Made by a program: the position numbers and the translations under genes. Shown here piece by piece: positions 1-10,194 of a stretch of DNA of 55,274 bases. Under the pieces are notes generated by a model. It made no database searches and was not told the origin of the DNA. It saw nothing but the letters and a program-made list of their open reading frames with translations. The first letter of the stretch is position 1, and the number at the start of each line of letters is the position of its first letter. This DNA comes from Akkermansia muciniphila (lineage in GTDB: Bacteria; Verrucomicrobiota; Verrucomicrobiia; Verrucomicrobiales; DEV007), in NCBI GenBank assembly GCA_945883495.1, contig CAMCXS010000038.1:1-55274 (forward strand). Reading direction: 5' to 3'.

Positions 1-825
1 ATCGACGGGGCGAAACCGTCCGTGGTGGCTGAGAGCGAGATGCCGACTTTGAAACGGCTCGCGGCGGAAGGAGCGGTGACCTGGGCGGCGAGCACCATTT
101 TTCCTTCGCTAACGCTGCCCGCGCACACCTCGATGCTCACGGGGGTGGGGCCGGACAAGCACGAGATCCTCTGGAACGGCTACACGCCGATCCGTGGATT
201 GGTCAAAGTCCCGACGGTGTTCACGATGTTGCGGGTGGCGCAGCCGGAGTCGGTGACGGCGATGTTTGTGGGGAAGGTGAAGTTCCGCCATCTCTGGCTG
301 GAAGATAGCCTGACGATCTTCGATTTCGGCGGTCCGCAAAGCTCTGCTCCGGTCGCGGCGACCCCTGAGCTGGAGCAAATCAAGATTCCCTCGCAAAAAG
401 TGGCAGCAAATGCCGCGGCCTGGATCAAGGAACACAAGCCGAGGTTGGCGTTCGTCCATTTTGCCGATCCGGACACCGCCGGGCACGCGAGTGGCTGGGG
501 ATCTCCCGAACAGAAAGAAGCGCTCAAAGTCACCGACCAAGCGCTCTGGCAAATCTGGCGGGCGGTGGAGGAGGCGGGAATCGCGGAGTCCAGCGTCCTC
601 CTCATCAGCGCGGATCACGGCGGGCACGATCTGACGCACGGACTCAACATTCCCGACGATATGCTGATTCCCTGGGTGGCTTGGGGCCACGGCGTAAAAA
701 AAGGGAGCGCCATCACCCAGCCCGTCACCACCTACGATACCGCCGCCACCGCGCTCTGGTTGTTGGGCGTGCCGCTTCCGGCCGGTCTCGATGGAAAGCC
801 GGTGACTTCCGCATTCACGGAATGA
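1..825 (+). CDS. Alkaline phosphatase family protein / type I phosphodiesterase (5' truncated by window edge)
   Basis: The reading frame is open from base 1 and already encodes the family core (IDGAKPS, then PTLKRLAAEG), so the true start lies outside the window. The fold is the nucleotide pyrophosphatase/phosphodiesterase branch of the alkaline phosphatase superfamily. FPSLTLPAHTSMLTG carries the expected Thr nucleophile region. DPDTAGHASG and SADHGGHD supply Asp and His ligands of the two metal ions. Such enzymes hydrolyse phosphodiesters or phosphomonoesters, often outside the cytoplasm; any signal peptide would be in the missing part. It ends 10 bp before the convergent SDR gene. The family call is secure, the substrate unknown. 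Confidence 0.88.
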   Translation: MDGAKPSVVAESEMPTLKRLAAEGAVTWAASTIFPSLTLPAHTSMLTGVGPDKHEILWNGYTPIRGLVKVPTVFTMLRVAQPESVTAMFVGKVKFRHLWLEDSLTIFDFGGPQSSAPVAATPELEQIKIPSQKVAANAAAWIKEHKPRLAFVHFADPDTAGHASGWGSPEQKEALKVTDQALWQIWRAVEEAGIAESSVLLISADHGGHDLTHGLNIPDDMLIPWVAWGHGVKKGSAITQPVTTYDTAATALWLLGVPLPAGLDGKPVTSAFTE

Positions 826-835
826 GGCGCAATGG

Positions 836-1588
836 TCAGTAGGTCGCGCGCCCTCCGGAAAGATCGAACACGGCTCCGGTGGTAAACGAGCAATCCTCAG
901 AGCAGAGCCAGGCGGCCAGGGCAGCTGCTTCCTCCTTTTTCCCGAAACGATTCATGGGAATCTTGGAGAGCATGTAGTCGATATGCGCTTGCGTGAGCTG
1001 TTGCAAGATATCGGTTTCGATGACCGCCGGGGTGATGCAGTTCACCGCGATATTGGTGGCCGCTAATTCTTTCCCGAGAGACTTGGTCAGCGCCACCACC
1101 GCAGCTTTCGCGGCGCTGTAATGTGACGCATTGGGATTCCCTTCCTTAGCGGCGATGGAGGCGATGTTCACAATGCGGCCATAGCCGTTGTGCAGGAGGT
1201 GCGGCACGATGGCGCGGCAGCAATAGAAGACGCCGTTCAGGTTGATATCCACGACGCGGAGCCAGTCCGCGGGATCCATTTCCCAAAGCTTGGCGTTGGC
1301 CCCAGCGATCCCGGCGTTGTTCACCAGGATGTCGATCTTGCCGAAGGCAGCGAGCGTCAGTTCGGTGGCGGTCTCGATGGAGCTCAGATCGGTCAAATCG
1401 ACCAACGCCGTGTGAACGGTTTCTGGCGAGCCAATCTCCGCGGCGGTGGCGGCCAAGGCCACGGCATCGCGATCCCAAAGGGAGACCCGGGCTCCGGAGG
1501 CAAGCAGGCGTTCCGCGATGGCGCGGCCGATCCCGCGCGCGCCGCCCGTGACGATCGCGTGACGTTGGTTGAGATCGATCTGATTCAT
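836..1588 (-). CDS. SDR family NAD(P)-dependent oxidoreductase (FabG-like)
   Basis: A classical short-chain dehydrogenase/reductase of 250 residues, the usual length. The cofactor motif TGGARGIG is at residues 14-21, NNAG at 90-93, and the catalytic set is Asn116, Ser144, Tyr157 and Lys161. The C-terminal FTTGAVFDLSGG matches the FabG/3-hydroxyacyl reductase type. It would reduce a ketone or oxidise an alcohol in the cytosol. It is the last gene of a leftward run (leuB, Sco-like, DUF420, tspO, SDR), separated from tspO by 93 bp, so it may or may not share their transcript. Nothing in the sequence fixes the substrate. Confidence 0.9.
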   Translation of the reverse strand: MNQIDLNQRHAIVTGGARGIGRAIAERLLASGARVSLWDRDAVALAATAAEIGSPETVHTALVDLTDLSSIETATELTLAAFGKIDILVNNAGIAGANAKLWEMDPADWLRVVDINLNGVFYCCRAIVPHLLHNGYGRIVNIASIAAKEGNPNASHYSAAKAAVVALTKSLGKELAATNIAVNCITPAVIETDILQQLTQAHIDYMLSKIPMNRFGKKEEAAALAAWLCSEDCSFTTGAVFDLSGGRATY

Positions 1589-1681
1589 GTCAACTCACCT
1601 TGAAGCGGCGCAATGGCATTGAGTCAATCGCCGATGCAGGGAAGCCTGCGCCCGCCTGCATTCCGGCCCCGCCATGAGCGC

Positions 1682-2161
1682 TCACGGATTCAACCGGTAA
1701 ATCGCAAAGTTGAGCACCGCCGCAAAGCTCACCCATGCGACATACGGCACCAGGAGCAGTCCCGCCGGTCGTGACACCTTCCAAAATAGCGCGAGCGTCA
1801 CAACGATGGCGAACCAAAGGGCGACGATGTCCGCGAACGCGAGGTCCGGCCGTTGCATGCCAAAAAAGAGCGGAGTCCAGAGCGCGTTGAGGAACCATTG
1901 GGCCATGAAGGCGCCGAGCGGTTTGGCTTGGGCCCTCCAGCCTCCTTGCCTCCAAACCAACCACGCCGACACGGCCATCATCACGTAGAGCGTCGTCCAC
2001 ACCGGGCCAAACACCCACGAGGGCGGATTCCACGATGGTTTGGCCAGGTTCGCATACCATTCACCTTTGGTGACAAACGCGCCGGTGGCCGCCGCGCCGA
2101 AGCAGAGGAGAATCCATCCGGCCAAGGCGAGGCACTGCTGAAATTTGGAGGGGGCACTCAT
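1682..2161 (-). CDS. tspO: TspO/MBR family protein (tryptophan-rich sensory protein)
   Basis: A 159-residue membrane protein with five predicted helices, the standard TspO size. Recognisable family sequence includes LAKPSWNPPSWVFGPVWT near the first loop and WFLNALWTPLFFG in the third helix. Bacterial TspO binds porphyrins and has been linked to tetrapyrrole turnover and to oxygen or redox regulation. The frame stays open upstream, but this ATG is chosen because it gives the family N-terminus. It lies 14 bp downstream of the DUF420 gene on the same strand, behind a Sco-like gene, so the context is respiratory or heme-related. Confidence 0.93.
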   Translation of the reverse strand: MSAPSKFQQCLALAGWILLCFGAAATGAFVTKGEWYANLAKPSWNPPSWVFGPVWTTLYVMMAVSAWLVWRQGGWRAQAKPLGAFMAQWFLNALWTPLFFGMQRPDLAFADIVALWFAIVVTLALFWKVSRPAGLLLVPYVAWVSFAAVLNFAIYRLNP

Positions 2162-2175
2162 TCTCCGACGTTCCC

Positions 2176-2604
2176 TCAATGCGGCGCCGGATACCAGACG
2201 TAAAGAATGAAATAGACCAGAACGCCGGTCACCGACACATACAGCCAAACCGGCCACGTGAACCGCGCCCAACGCTTGTGCCGCTCAAAATTCCCCCGGA
2301 TCGCCGCCAGAACAGTCACGATGATCAGAGGCAGGTTCACGATCGCCAAAATCGTGTGGGAAGTCAGCAGCGTCAGGTAATACACGCGGAAGGATCCCAT
2401 GTGCTCCGACGTCGTGGTGCCGTGAAATGCCTTGTGCACCAAATACCCGATCAGGAAGAGCGTCGAGGAGACCAACGCCGCCATCATCAACTTGGCGTGG
2501 AGCCGCTTGTTGCCCCCCTTGATCGCCACCAAGGCACCGACGATCAGCACGGTGGAGGTGGAATTGAGAACGGCGTTGATGGCCGGCAGGTCGGCGGTGC
2601 TCAT
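2176..2604 (-). CDS. DUF420 family membrane protein (CtaM/YozB-like)
   Basis: A 142-residue integral membrane protein with four predicted helices and conserved histidines (HAKLMM, HKAFHG, SHTILA, HKRWARFTWPVW), matching DUF420. The Firmicute member CtaM is needed for maturation of heme aa3-type oxidase, so a role in terminal oxidase assembly is a reasonable transfer but is not shown here. Its ATG overlaps the stop of the upstream Sco-like gene in an ATGA arrangement, implying translational coupling. tspO follows after 14 bp. No oxidase subunit gene is in the window. Confidence 0.88.
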   Translation of the reverse strand: MSTADLPAINAVLNSTSTVLIVGALVAIKGGNKRLHAKLMMAALVSSTLFLIGYLVHKAFHGTTTSEHMGSFRVYYLTLLTSHTILAIVNLPLIIVTVLAAIRGNFERHKRWARFTWPVWLYVSVTGVLVYFILYVWYPAPH

Positions 2605-3269
2605 GGATTTTCGAGGACGTAGGCGAGGTGGGTGCGGAGGGTAGCAATGTATTCCCCTCCCTTTTCAGGATCGAGCACCCGGTAGTAGCCCCGGATGTTC
2701 GCCTTTCGATCCACCAGCACCACCCTGGTATCGTGCCGGACCGCGCTCGGGGCGGCCGCTTCCGTGGGCATTTCCGGATAGAGCCGCAGGAAACGCTTCA
2801 CGTACTTTGTCAGCGGCTCTGGCTGTCCGGCCAGAAATCGCCAGCCGCTCTCGGTGAGTCCGTTCCGAGCCAGAAACGCCTGCATCATCTCCGGTTTATC
2901 CTGCTCCGGGGTGGCGCTGAAGAGCACGACACCAAAATCATCCCGGCTGCCATAGTCCTTGGCCACCTCCTCGATCGCCGCCGGGAAAGCCGCCGGGGTC
3001 CCGCCATCTTGAGCCGAGACCAGCGCCGCCAGGTAGACCTTGCCCTTCATGCTCGACAACCGGAACGGCTTCCCGTCCGCCCCCGTGCCCTCGAAGTCGC
3101 GCTCGATTTTGGTGATGAACGGCGGCCGAGGGCTGTTCGCCTCGTAGCGATTCCGTTGCATGTAGGAAATGCCGACCACGACGCCACCGAGCATCAACCC
3201 CACGATGAGCCGGAGAGTCCAGGCCTGGACTCTCGGCGAAGCTTCGGTCGGTGATTCTAGCTGTGGCAT
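2601..3269 (-). CDS. Sco1/SenC-like thioredoxin-fold protein lacking the CxxxC copper motif
   Basis: A 222-residue membrane-anchored protein: a short N-terminus, a single helix (LIVGLMLGGVVVGIS), then a periplasmic thioredoxin-like domain. The pattern DFEGTGADGKPFRLSSMKGKV followed by YLAAL is typical of SCO1/SenC proteins, which deliver copper to the CuA site of cytochrome oxidase. The two copper-binding cysteines should follow YLAAL, but the sequence reads VSAQDGGTPAAFP with no cysteine. The distal His (VRHDTRVVLVD) is kept. A TTG five codons upstream is possible; the ATG at 3269 is preferred. It is coupled to DUF420 by a 4-bp overlap and lies 46 bp downstream of leuB. It may be a non-copper chaperone or a sensor. 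Confidence 0.8.
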   Translation of the reverse strand: MPQLESPTEASPRVQAWTLRLIVGLMLGGVVVGISYMQRNRYEANSPRPPFITKIERDFEGTGADGKPFRLSSMKGKVYLAALVSAQDGGTPAAFPAAIEEVAKDYGSRDDFGVVLFSATPEQDKPEMMQAFLARNGLTESGWRFLAGQPEPLTKYVKRFLRLYPEMPTEAAAPSAVRHDTRVVLVDRKANIRGYYRVLDPEKGGEYIATLRTHLAYVLENP

Positions 3270-3315
3270 CGTCTCTGCGCCCAAACCTTACGATCCAGGC
3301 TCCGCAACGGTTACG

Positions 3316-4892
<1,577 letters not shown>

Positions 4893-7178
4893 ATGTCCGA
4901 TGGATCAGATCAAGCCACTTGTTGGATAGCCCCGGCACCGGAATGGGCGGTGATGCATGAGGTGGAGGCGATCAAATCTGATGGGGAGCCCATCAGCGTC
5001 CTGATGGAAGATCAGCAAATCGATCTAGCCTCGGGACAACGATTCTTCCGGTCAGTCAAAACCCTGCACAATGCCGAGGCGGTCCGCGTCTGCTCGAAGT
5101 TTGAAGCAACCTTCGATCCCGTCACTGACTATTTAGCTGTTCATCATCTAATCATCCACCGGAATGGCCAAACCATTTCGCTTCTGGAAAATGGCGGGGA
5201 ATTCCAATTGCTTCAGCGGGAGACAAACCTCGAACTGCAGGTTTTTGACGGTTCACTCTCCGCTGTCATGCTCATTCATGATGTTCGCATCGGAGATACG
5301 CTCGATTTTTGCTTCAGCAGGATTTCCCGGTGGGAGCTGATCCCCGGCAAACACTCGTTGAGACTCGATCTGGCCCGCTCTTACAAAGTGGCTAGGTTTT
5401 ACCTCACGGTTCTTACACAGCCAGGCAACAGCCTCCAATGGAAGGCGCTGGGAGGCGCCAAGGCATTGAGTTCTCGGGTCACTGAAAGCGCAATTTGCTA
5501 CGAGTGCGCGATTCGCAACTTGGCGCCATTCGAGATCGAACCTGTGACGCATCCCTGGCACGTGCAATCTCCGGAACTGCAATGCAGCAACTTCTCCTCT
5601 TGGGAGGAAGTTGGACAGTCATTGCATCAGCTTTGGGAGCACGCTACGGCCATGGAATCGGAATCCCCCGCACTGACCGAGGCAGTGGAATCGATCCGTG
5701 TGCCCGAGCACTCGCTGGAGGTTCAGGTGGACTCGGCCATCTGGTTTGTCCAGAACGAGATTCGCTATCAGGCGATCAGCATTGGGAACGGCCGGATGAT
5801 TCCTTCCAACCCTGCGGTAGTGTTGCAGAGACGATTCGGCGACTGTAAGGACAAGACCGTCCTGCTCAACTATCTTCTCCATGCGCTCGGCGTGCCGGCG
5901 GTGCCCGTCTTGGTCGACTCTACAAAGGGCCCGGCCCTTTCTCAGTTTTTGCCCTCCTTCGCGGCGTTTGATCATGTAATCTGCTCGTACTGGCTGGAGA
6001 ATCAAAGATACTATGTGGATCCAACGGTGACCGGTCAGGGAGGGAGAGCTAAGACCCGCTACCTACCCGACTACGGCCATGCACTGGAGGTCAGCGCCAC
6101 ATCCCAGGGACTTATGCCACTCGGCCCCAGCGGATACGACGCAGCGCGGGTGGAGATCAGCCAAAAGGTCAAGATTCATGGCAGCGGTGCCGCTGACCTG
6201 GAAGTCATTACCGCGGCGCATGGACTTGAGGCGGATCAAATTCGCTCCCAGCTGAATATTCAGGGAAAGGAAGGGGTGATCCAGGAACTGCGCAGCCAAG
6301 TCGATAACCGCTATGACAACGTCAAGCCTCTGGGGACGCCAACAATTTCAGACAACCTGCCACAGAATGTTTTGACCATCTCCGCAACCTACCGGATCGA
6401 AGATATTACTTTCAAACCCAAGCCCGGAGTCCGGATGTTTGCCGTTAGCACGCTCGATATTCTACCCAGGCTGTTGCCAATCCCACCGGATGTCGAGCGG
6501 AAGAGTCCGATCGCTCTGATCCATCCGACTCACGTAATTGAGCGCATCGCCATCACCACTCCCTGGGCGGTGGCGCGGCGCGAGGAGGTGAAGGTACGGG
6601 GCCCCGGCTTTGAGTTCGACTACACCTGCGCGCCCCAAGGCAAACTGGCAAATCTATCCTTTGAATACCGGACAACGCGAGATCACCTGAGTCCCTGGCA
6701 GATTCCCGAATACGTCCGGAAAATGGAGCAGCTTATCACGGCTTACGTGATCGATCCAAGCAACCTGGTTTCGCCCGATGCCGATTCGACCTCAAAAGGA
6801 TCGAACGCTGGCCCATTCTTGCTTTTCGCCGCAGTGGGCCTGTTGACGGCAGGGTTCTACCTCAAGGATGCGGCTTTTCTGAAGAAGATCCCGATCAATG
6901 CACCGCAAGCGCAGGAGACAACCGCTCCACAGGCGCAAAAGCAACTACTTGCCGAGAAGACTAAGCCCCTTGTTCCGATGCGTTGGTGGACGGACGCCAG
7001 GGGCAACCGGATTGAAGCGGAGTTGACCTTGGTAAGGCTCAATGCGGACAAGCGCTATGAGGGAACGTTCGTGTCCAAGGATGGAACGTCCCGCGTCGTT
7101 ATCATTGGATCCCTTTGCCGCGAGGACGTTGAGCTGGTCCGGGAAACGATGAAGTCCAAGAATCTGCTCTCACCCTGA
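4893..7178 (+). CDS. Transglutaminase-like (DUF3857-type) membrane-anchored protein
   Basis: A 761-residue protein. The N-terminal half is a beta-rich DUF3857-like domain. The middle is a transglutaminase/protease-like core with an intact triad: Cys318 in RRFGDCKDK, His361 in FDHVI and Asp376 in YYVDPT. There is a second beta-rich region, then one membrane helix near residues 636-652 (LLFAAVGLLTAGFY) and a roughly 110-residue C-terminal tail. Bacterial relatives are putative cysteine proteases or amidases of unknown substrate. The first helix being near the C-terminus is unusual; no N-terminal signal peptide is evident. The frame is open further upstream, but the ATG at 4893 begins the family-like sequence and has GAGGA upstream. 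It stands alone between two long gene-free stretches. Confidence 0.82.
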   Translation: MSDGSDQATCWIAPAPEWAVMHEVEAIKSDGEPISVLMEDQQIDLASGQRFFRSVKTLHNAEAVRVCSKFEATFDPVTDYLAVHHLIIHRNGQTISLLENGGEFQLLQRETNLELQVFDGSLSAVMLIHDVRIGDTLDFCFSRISRWELIPGKHSLRLDLARSYKVARFYLTVLTQPGNSLQWKALGGAKALSSRVTESAICYECAIRNLAPFEIEPVTHPWHVQSPELQCSNFSSWEEVGQSLHQLWEHATAMESESPALTEAVESIRVPEHSLEVQVDSAIWFVQNEIRYQAISIGNGRMIPSNPAVVLQRRFGDCKDKTVLLNYLLHALGVPAVPVLVDSTKGPALSQFLPSFAAFDHVICSYWLENQRYYVDPTVTGQGGRAKTRYLPDYGHALEVSATSQGLMPLGPSGYDAARVEISQKVKIHGSGAADLEVITAAHGLEADQIRSQLNIQGKEGVIQELRSQVDNRYDNVKPLGTPTISDNLPQNVLTISATYRIEDITFKPKPGVRMFAVSTLDILPRLLPIPPDVERKSPIALIHPTHVIERIAITTPWAVARREEVKVRGPGFEFDYTCAPQGKLANLSFEYRTTRDHLSPWQIPEYVRKMEQLITAYVIDPSNLVSPDADSTSKGSNAGPFLLFAAVGLLTAGFYLKDAAFLKKIPINAPQAQETTAPQAQKQLLAEKTKPLVPMRWWTDARGNRIEAELTLVRLNADKRYEGTFVSKDGTSRVVIIGSLCREDVELVRETMKSKNLLSP

Positions 7179-7951
7179 AGCCGCGGGTGGGCCTGGAGGA
7201 CGAGCCCCGAACCTGAAGAGGGCCTTGACCGGGCAGGGAAGCAAGGATCGCGTTTGCAACCAAACGCGAATCGGTGACACATGGGCTGGTGGATTGAATC
7301 AGCCAATCCGGGGCACAACCCGCGCCATTCTCATCCTCCGAGAGTCCAACATCGGCGCCATCCGGCTTACTTTGCACGCCATCCCCGACCGCCGATCATT
7401 TCCGCGAAACCGCAGCTCTGTTAGTCGTCATATTCCCAAGAACACCTCAGCCACCCTCTCGCTTCTGAGATTTCGTGGCGGTGTGAGGCGGCAACCAATT
7501 CCGTGCCCCCATCCACACTCTCGCGCATGAGAACACCATTCTCGCGCACGCGAACCAGAAACCGGAGCACCCACGCGCATTCTCGCGCCTGCGAGCGAGC
7601 CTCTCGCGGACGCGAAAGATAAGTTCGCGGAACCCATCGAGATTTGCGCGCGCGAGAACGGGTTCGCGCGACTGAGAAAAAGAGTTTGGCGGAACCATTG
7701 CGAAACCCGCGAAGCCCATCCGCTTTCTCGCGCATGCGAACGGAAAGGTGGAATCCCTCATCCACGGCCCCGCGAAGCGCGAACCGCAGAACGGACGGAG
7801 CTCAGGAAAGGAGGCATCCCCGAATTGTCGCTTCCCATCCCTGGCTTTGGTGACGGAGTCACCCGGCCTTGACCTGGGGCGAGACGCTCACCTTTCCGAA
7901 GGATTCAGCATGTCTACGGGGAGCGATGCATTCGCAATCCGCAACCGCCCC
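7179..7951. other. Gene-free region carrying a degenerate repeat array
   Basis: 773 bp between the transglutaminase gene and the convergent lipoprotein gene. Open frames occur on both strands but are arginine-rich, low in complexity and follow the repeat period, so I do not call them genes. The central part, 7492-7741, is a tandem repeat array annotated separately. The flanks show nothing recognisable. Confidence 0.6.
7492..7741. repeat. Degenerate 63-bp tandem repeat (about four units) with 17-bp palindrome-like cores
   Basis: Read on the minus strand, units begin near 7740, 7678, 7617 and 7554, a period of 62-63 bp. Each opens with a core like TTCGCGTGCGCGAGA and ends with a tail like GATGGGTTCCGCGAACTT. 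On the plus strand the core reads TTCTCGCGCRYGCGAAC, with copies at 7518-7534, 7539-7555, 7580-7596, 7601-7617, 7643-7659, about 7661-7678 (diverged) and 7725-7741. Several core-to-core distances are near multiples of 21 bp. The units are too diverged and too closely spaced to be CRISPR. Confidence 0.7.
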
Positions 7952-8299
7952 TCACCGGGGGCTTTCGTAGAAAATGTAGTTGGTAGAGAAATCACTGAAC
8001 TCGAAGTAGACCCGTTTCTCGGCACCATCCTTGGCGGCGTTGAGGTTCTCGTCGAGAACACCATAGCCAAATCGGTAGGGACGGGACGTGCCGCCGCCCG
8101 TCGCCGTCGCGGTGGTGAGCTTATCGACGCTGATGAAACGCTTCACCAGTTTGTCCCCCGCATAGATTTCCAGGACGCCATTCACGCCAGTCCAATTCTG
8201 GATGGATCGGCCGATCTCATTTTGAGTTTCCTGGGTGCACCCCGAAAGCAGCAGCAAGCTCATCGGCACCACCAGCACAAAGAGACGAAGGGGAATCAT
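7952..8299 (-). CDS. Small putative lipoprotein, function unknown
   Basis: A 115-residue protein with a lipoprotein signal: hydrophobic LRLFVLVVPMSLLLLSGC with the lipobox Cys at about residue 21, followed by TQETQNEI. The mature part, about 95 residues, has IQNWTGVNGVLEIYAGDKLVKRFISVDKLTT and YRFGYGVLDENLN, suggesting a small beta-rich domain. I do not recognise a family. It is expected to be exported and anchored to a membrane, possibly the outer one because Thr rather than Asp follows the Cys. It lies 128 bp downstream of the flavoprotein gene on the same strand. Confidence 0.7.
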   Translation of the reverse strand: MIPLRLFVLVVPMSLLLLSGCTQETQNEIGRSIQNWTGVNGVLEIYAGDKLVKRFISVDKLTTATATGGGTSRPYRFGYGVLDENLNAAKDGAEKRVYFEFSDFSTNYIFYESPR

Positions 8300-8427
8300 G
8301 GTAGGAGATTACGCGAAGTCCGGCAATTTTCGAGCCGTTTCGCTCTCTGGCTCGCAGGCTCGACCTTGATTCACAGCGGACGCCTCCGGAGGGCGCGCTT
8401 CGAGACCGCCCCCCGTTGACCGCGGAA

Positions 8428-10035
8428 TCACACCGGGCGCGCGGCTCCCAATGCGCACCTCATCCCATCCAAGGCAGCGCTGACAATCCCCCCTGCGTAG
8501 CCCGCGCCTTCCGCGCAGGGATACAGACCCGCGACCTCCGGATGTTCCAACGTCTCCGGGTCCCGGGGAATCCGCACCGGAGAGCTGGTCCGTGTTTCAA
8601 AGCCAATCAAGAGCGCATCCGGGTCCAGATAGCCCCGCATCTGCTGCCCGAACAATGTCAACCCCTCCCGCATCCGGTTGGCCATCCAGCCTGGCAGGAG
8701 TTCATCGATCCGCGCCGCGTTCACCCCTGGAAAATAACTCGTCGCCGGCAGGCTTGAGGACTCGCGGCGTTGCAGAAAGTCCACCACGCGCTGTGCCGGA
8801 GCCACTTGGCCTCCGCCGCCCGCGCGTTTCGCGGTATGCTCCAGCGCCTCCTGAAACGCAATCCCCGCCAGGATCCCATGTTCCTTGCGAAAGGGCGCCG
8901 TATCCTCGGGCTCCACGGAAACCACCATCCCGCTGTTCGCGAAAGGCGAATCCCGACGGGACAAACTCATCCCGTTGACCACCACTTGGTCGTTGGCCGT
9001 CGATGCTGGAACAATAAAGCCGCCAGGACACATACAAAATGAATGCACCCCGCGCCCCCGGATCTTCGTCGCCAAACCATACCGCGCCGCTGGCAGCAAA
9101 ACCGGCCGCTCCGTGCCGCGTGGATAATGATATTGCACGCTATCGATCAGCTCCTGCGCATGCTCGATGCGCACGCCCATGGCGAACGGTTTCTGTTCCA
9201 GCCGCACCCCGCGCGCATGGAGCAATCGGTAGATGTCCCGGGCGGAGTGTCCCGTCGCCAAGATCACCGAGTCTCCAGAAATCTCCGCGCCCCCGGCGAG
9301 AACCACACCGTGGATGCGCCCGCCCGCGAGCAGCAAATCCGTCACTTTGGCGCCGAAATGCACCTCCCCGCCTGCGCTCCGGATGCTCTCCCGAAGCGCC
9401 TTGACTACGTTCGGCAGCAGGTTGGAGCCGATGTGCGGGTGCGCATCAATGAGGATCCGCTCCGGCGCTCCGTGTGCCACCAAGGTCTCATAGACTTCCC
9501 GCACCGGTCCGCGCTTCGTCGCCCGCGTATACAGCTTGCCATCGGAAAACGTCCCCGCGCCGCCCTCGCCAAAGCAGTAATTTGATTCCTCATCCACGAT
9601 CCCGCGTCGCAAAATGGGCGCCAAGTCGAAGCGGCGGCTGGAGGCGTCTTTGCCGCGCTCCAGGACGATCGGCTTGCAGCCCATCTCCAAACAGCGCAAC
9701 GCCGCGAACAATCCACCCGGCCCAGCCCCGACGATGACGACACGCCGCGCGCCCTCCGCCACCGGCGGATACGTCCGGCGCGGCGGTTCCTCGGGCGCCA
9801 ACGGGGCGTCGATCCCCACCTCCACGCGGAGCTGCACCTTGATGTCCCGCTTCCGGGCGTCGAGCGAGTGCTTTCTGAGCCGGATCCCCGTGATCCGCCG
9901 CGGCGCAATGCCCAATTGAACGGCGGCGGCCTCCCGGATCGCGTCATCGTTCTCTGAAACCGCAAGCGGCAAAATGATATCGATCACCGGCACGGCCGGC
10001 ACGCTGGAAGTCTCGGGCACCCGGCAAGGAATCAC
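8428..10035 (-). CDS. NAD(P)/FAD-dependent oxidoreductase, COG2509 family
   Basis: An up-to-535-residue flavoprotein. An N-terminal domain of about 95 residues (IREAAAVQLGIAPRRITGIRL) precedes a Rossmann FAD site, VVIVGAGPGGLFAALRCLEMG, near residues 99-119. It also has NYCFGEGGAGTFSDGKLYTR, typical of COG2509, a second nucleotide motif (VILATGHSARDIY), and a C-terminal ending in PCAEGAGYAGGIVSAALDG. The family is widespread and conserved but its reaction is unknown. The annotated start is a GTG; another GTG 16 codons downstream begins VIDIILPLAV, which resembles the family N-terminus better, so the start is uncertain. Confidence 0.88.
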   Translation of the reverse strand: MIPCRVPETSSVPAVPVIDIILPLAVSENDDAIREAAAVQLGIAPRRITGIRLRKHSLDARKRDIKVQLRVEVGIDAPLAPEEPPRRTYPPVAEGARRVVIVGAGPGGLFAALRCLEMGCKPIVLERGKDASSRRFDLAPILRRGIVDEESNYCFGEGGAGTFSDGKLYTRATKRGPVREVYETLVAHGAPERILIDAHPHIGSNLLPNVVKALRESIRSAGGEVHFGAKVTDLLLAGGRIHGVVLAGGAEISGDSVILATGHSARDIYRLLHARGVRLEQKPFAMGVRIEHAQELIDSVQYHYPRGTERPVLLPAARYGLATKIRGRGVHSFCMCPGGFIVPASTANDQVVVNGMSLSRRDSPFANSGMVVSVEPEDTAPFRKEHGILAGIAFQEALEHTAKRAGGGGQVAPAQRVVDFLQRRESSSLPATSYFPGVNAARIDELLPGWMANRMREGLTLFGQQMRGYLDPDALLIGFETRTSSPVRIPRDPETLEHPEVAGLYPCAEGAGYAGGIVSAALDGMRCALGAARPV

Positions 10036-10194
10036 AGGGCAACGGCGGGTTCAAGGACCACCTCATCCGCAACCCGTACGCTCATCCGGGCCATTCCCAT
10101 CCTCACCGGTCACCCCGAAATCCCACCCCCAGCCTAGGTTTGCGCCGCGCCGTTCCTCATCGATATAAGACACACCCAATCAACCGATTCACCC

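Noticed and set aside
7421-7765. Overlapping open frames in the 63-bp array
   Set aside because: Their peptides repeat every 21 residues because the DNA repeats every 63 bp; there is no start context and no family.
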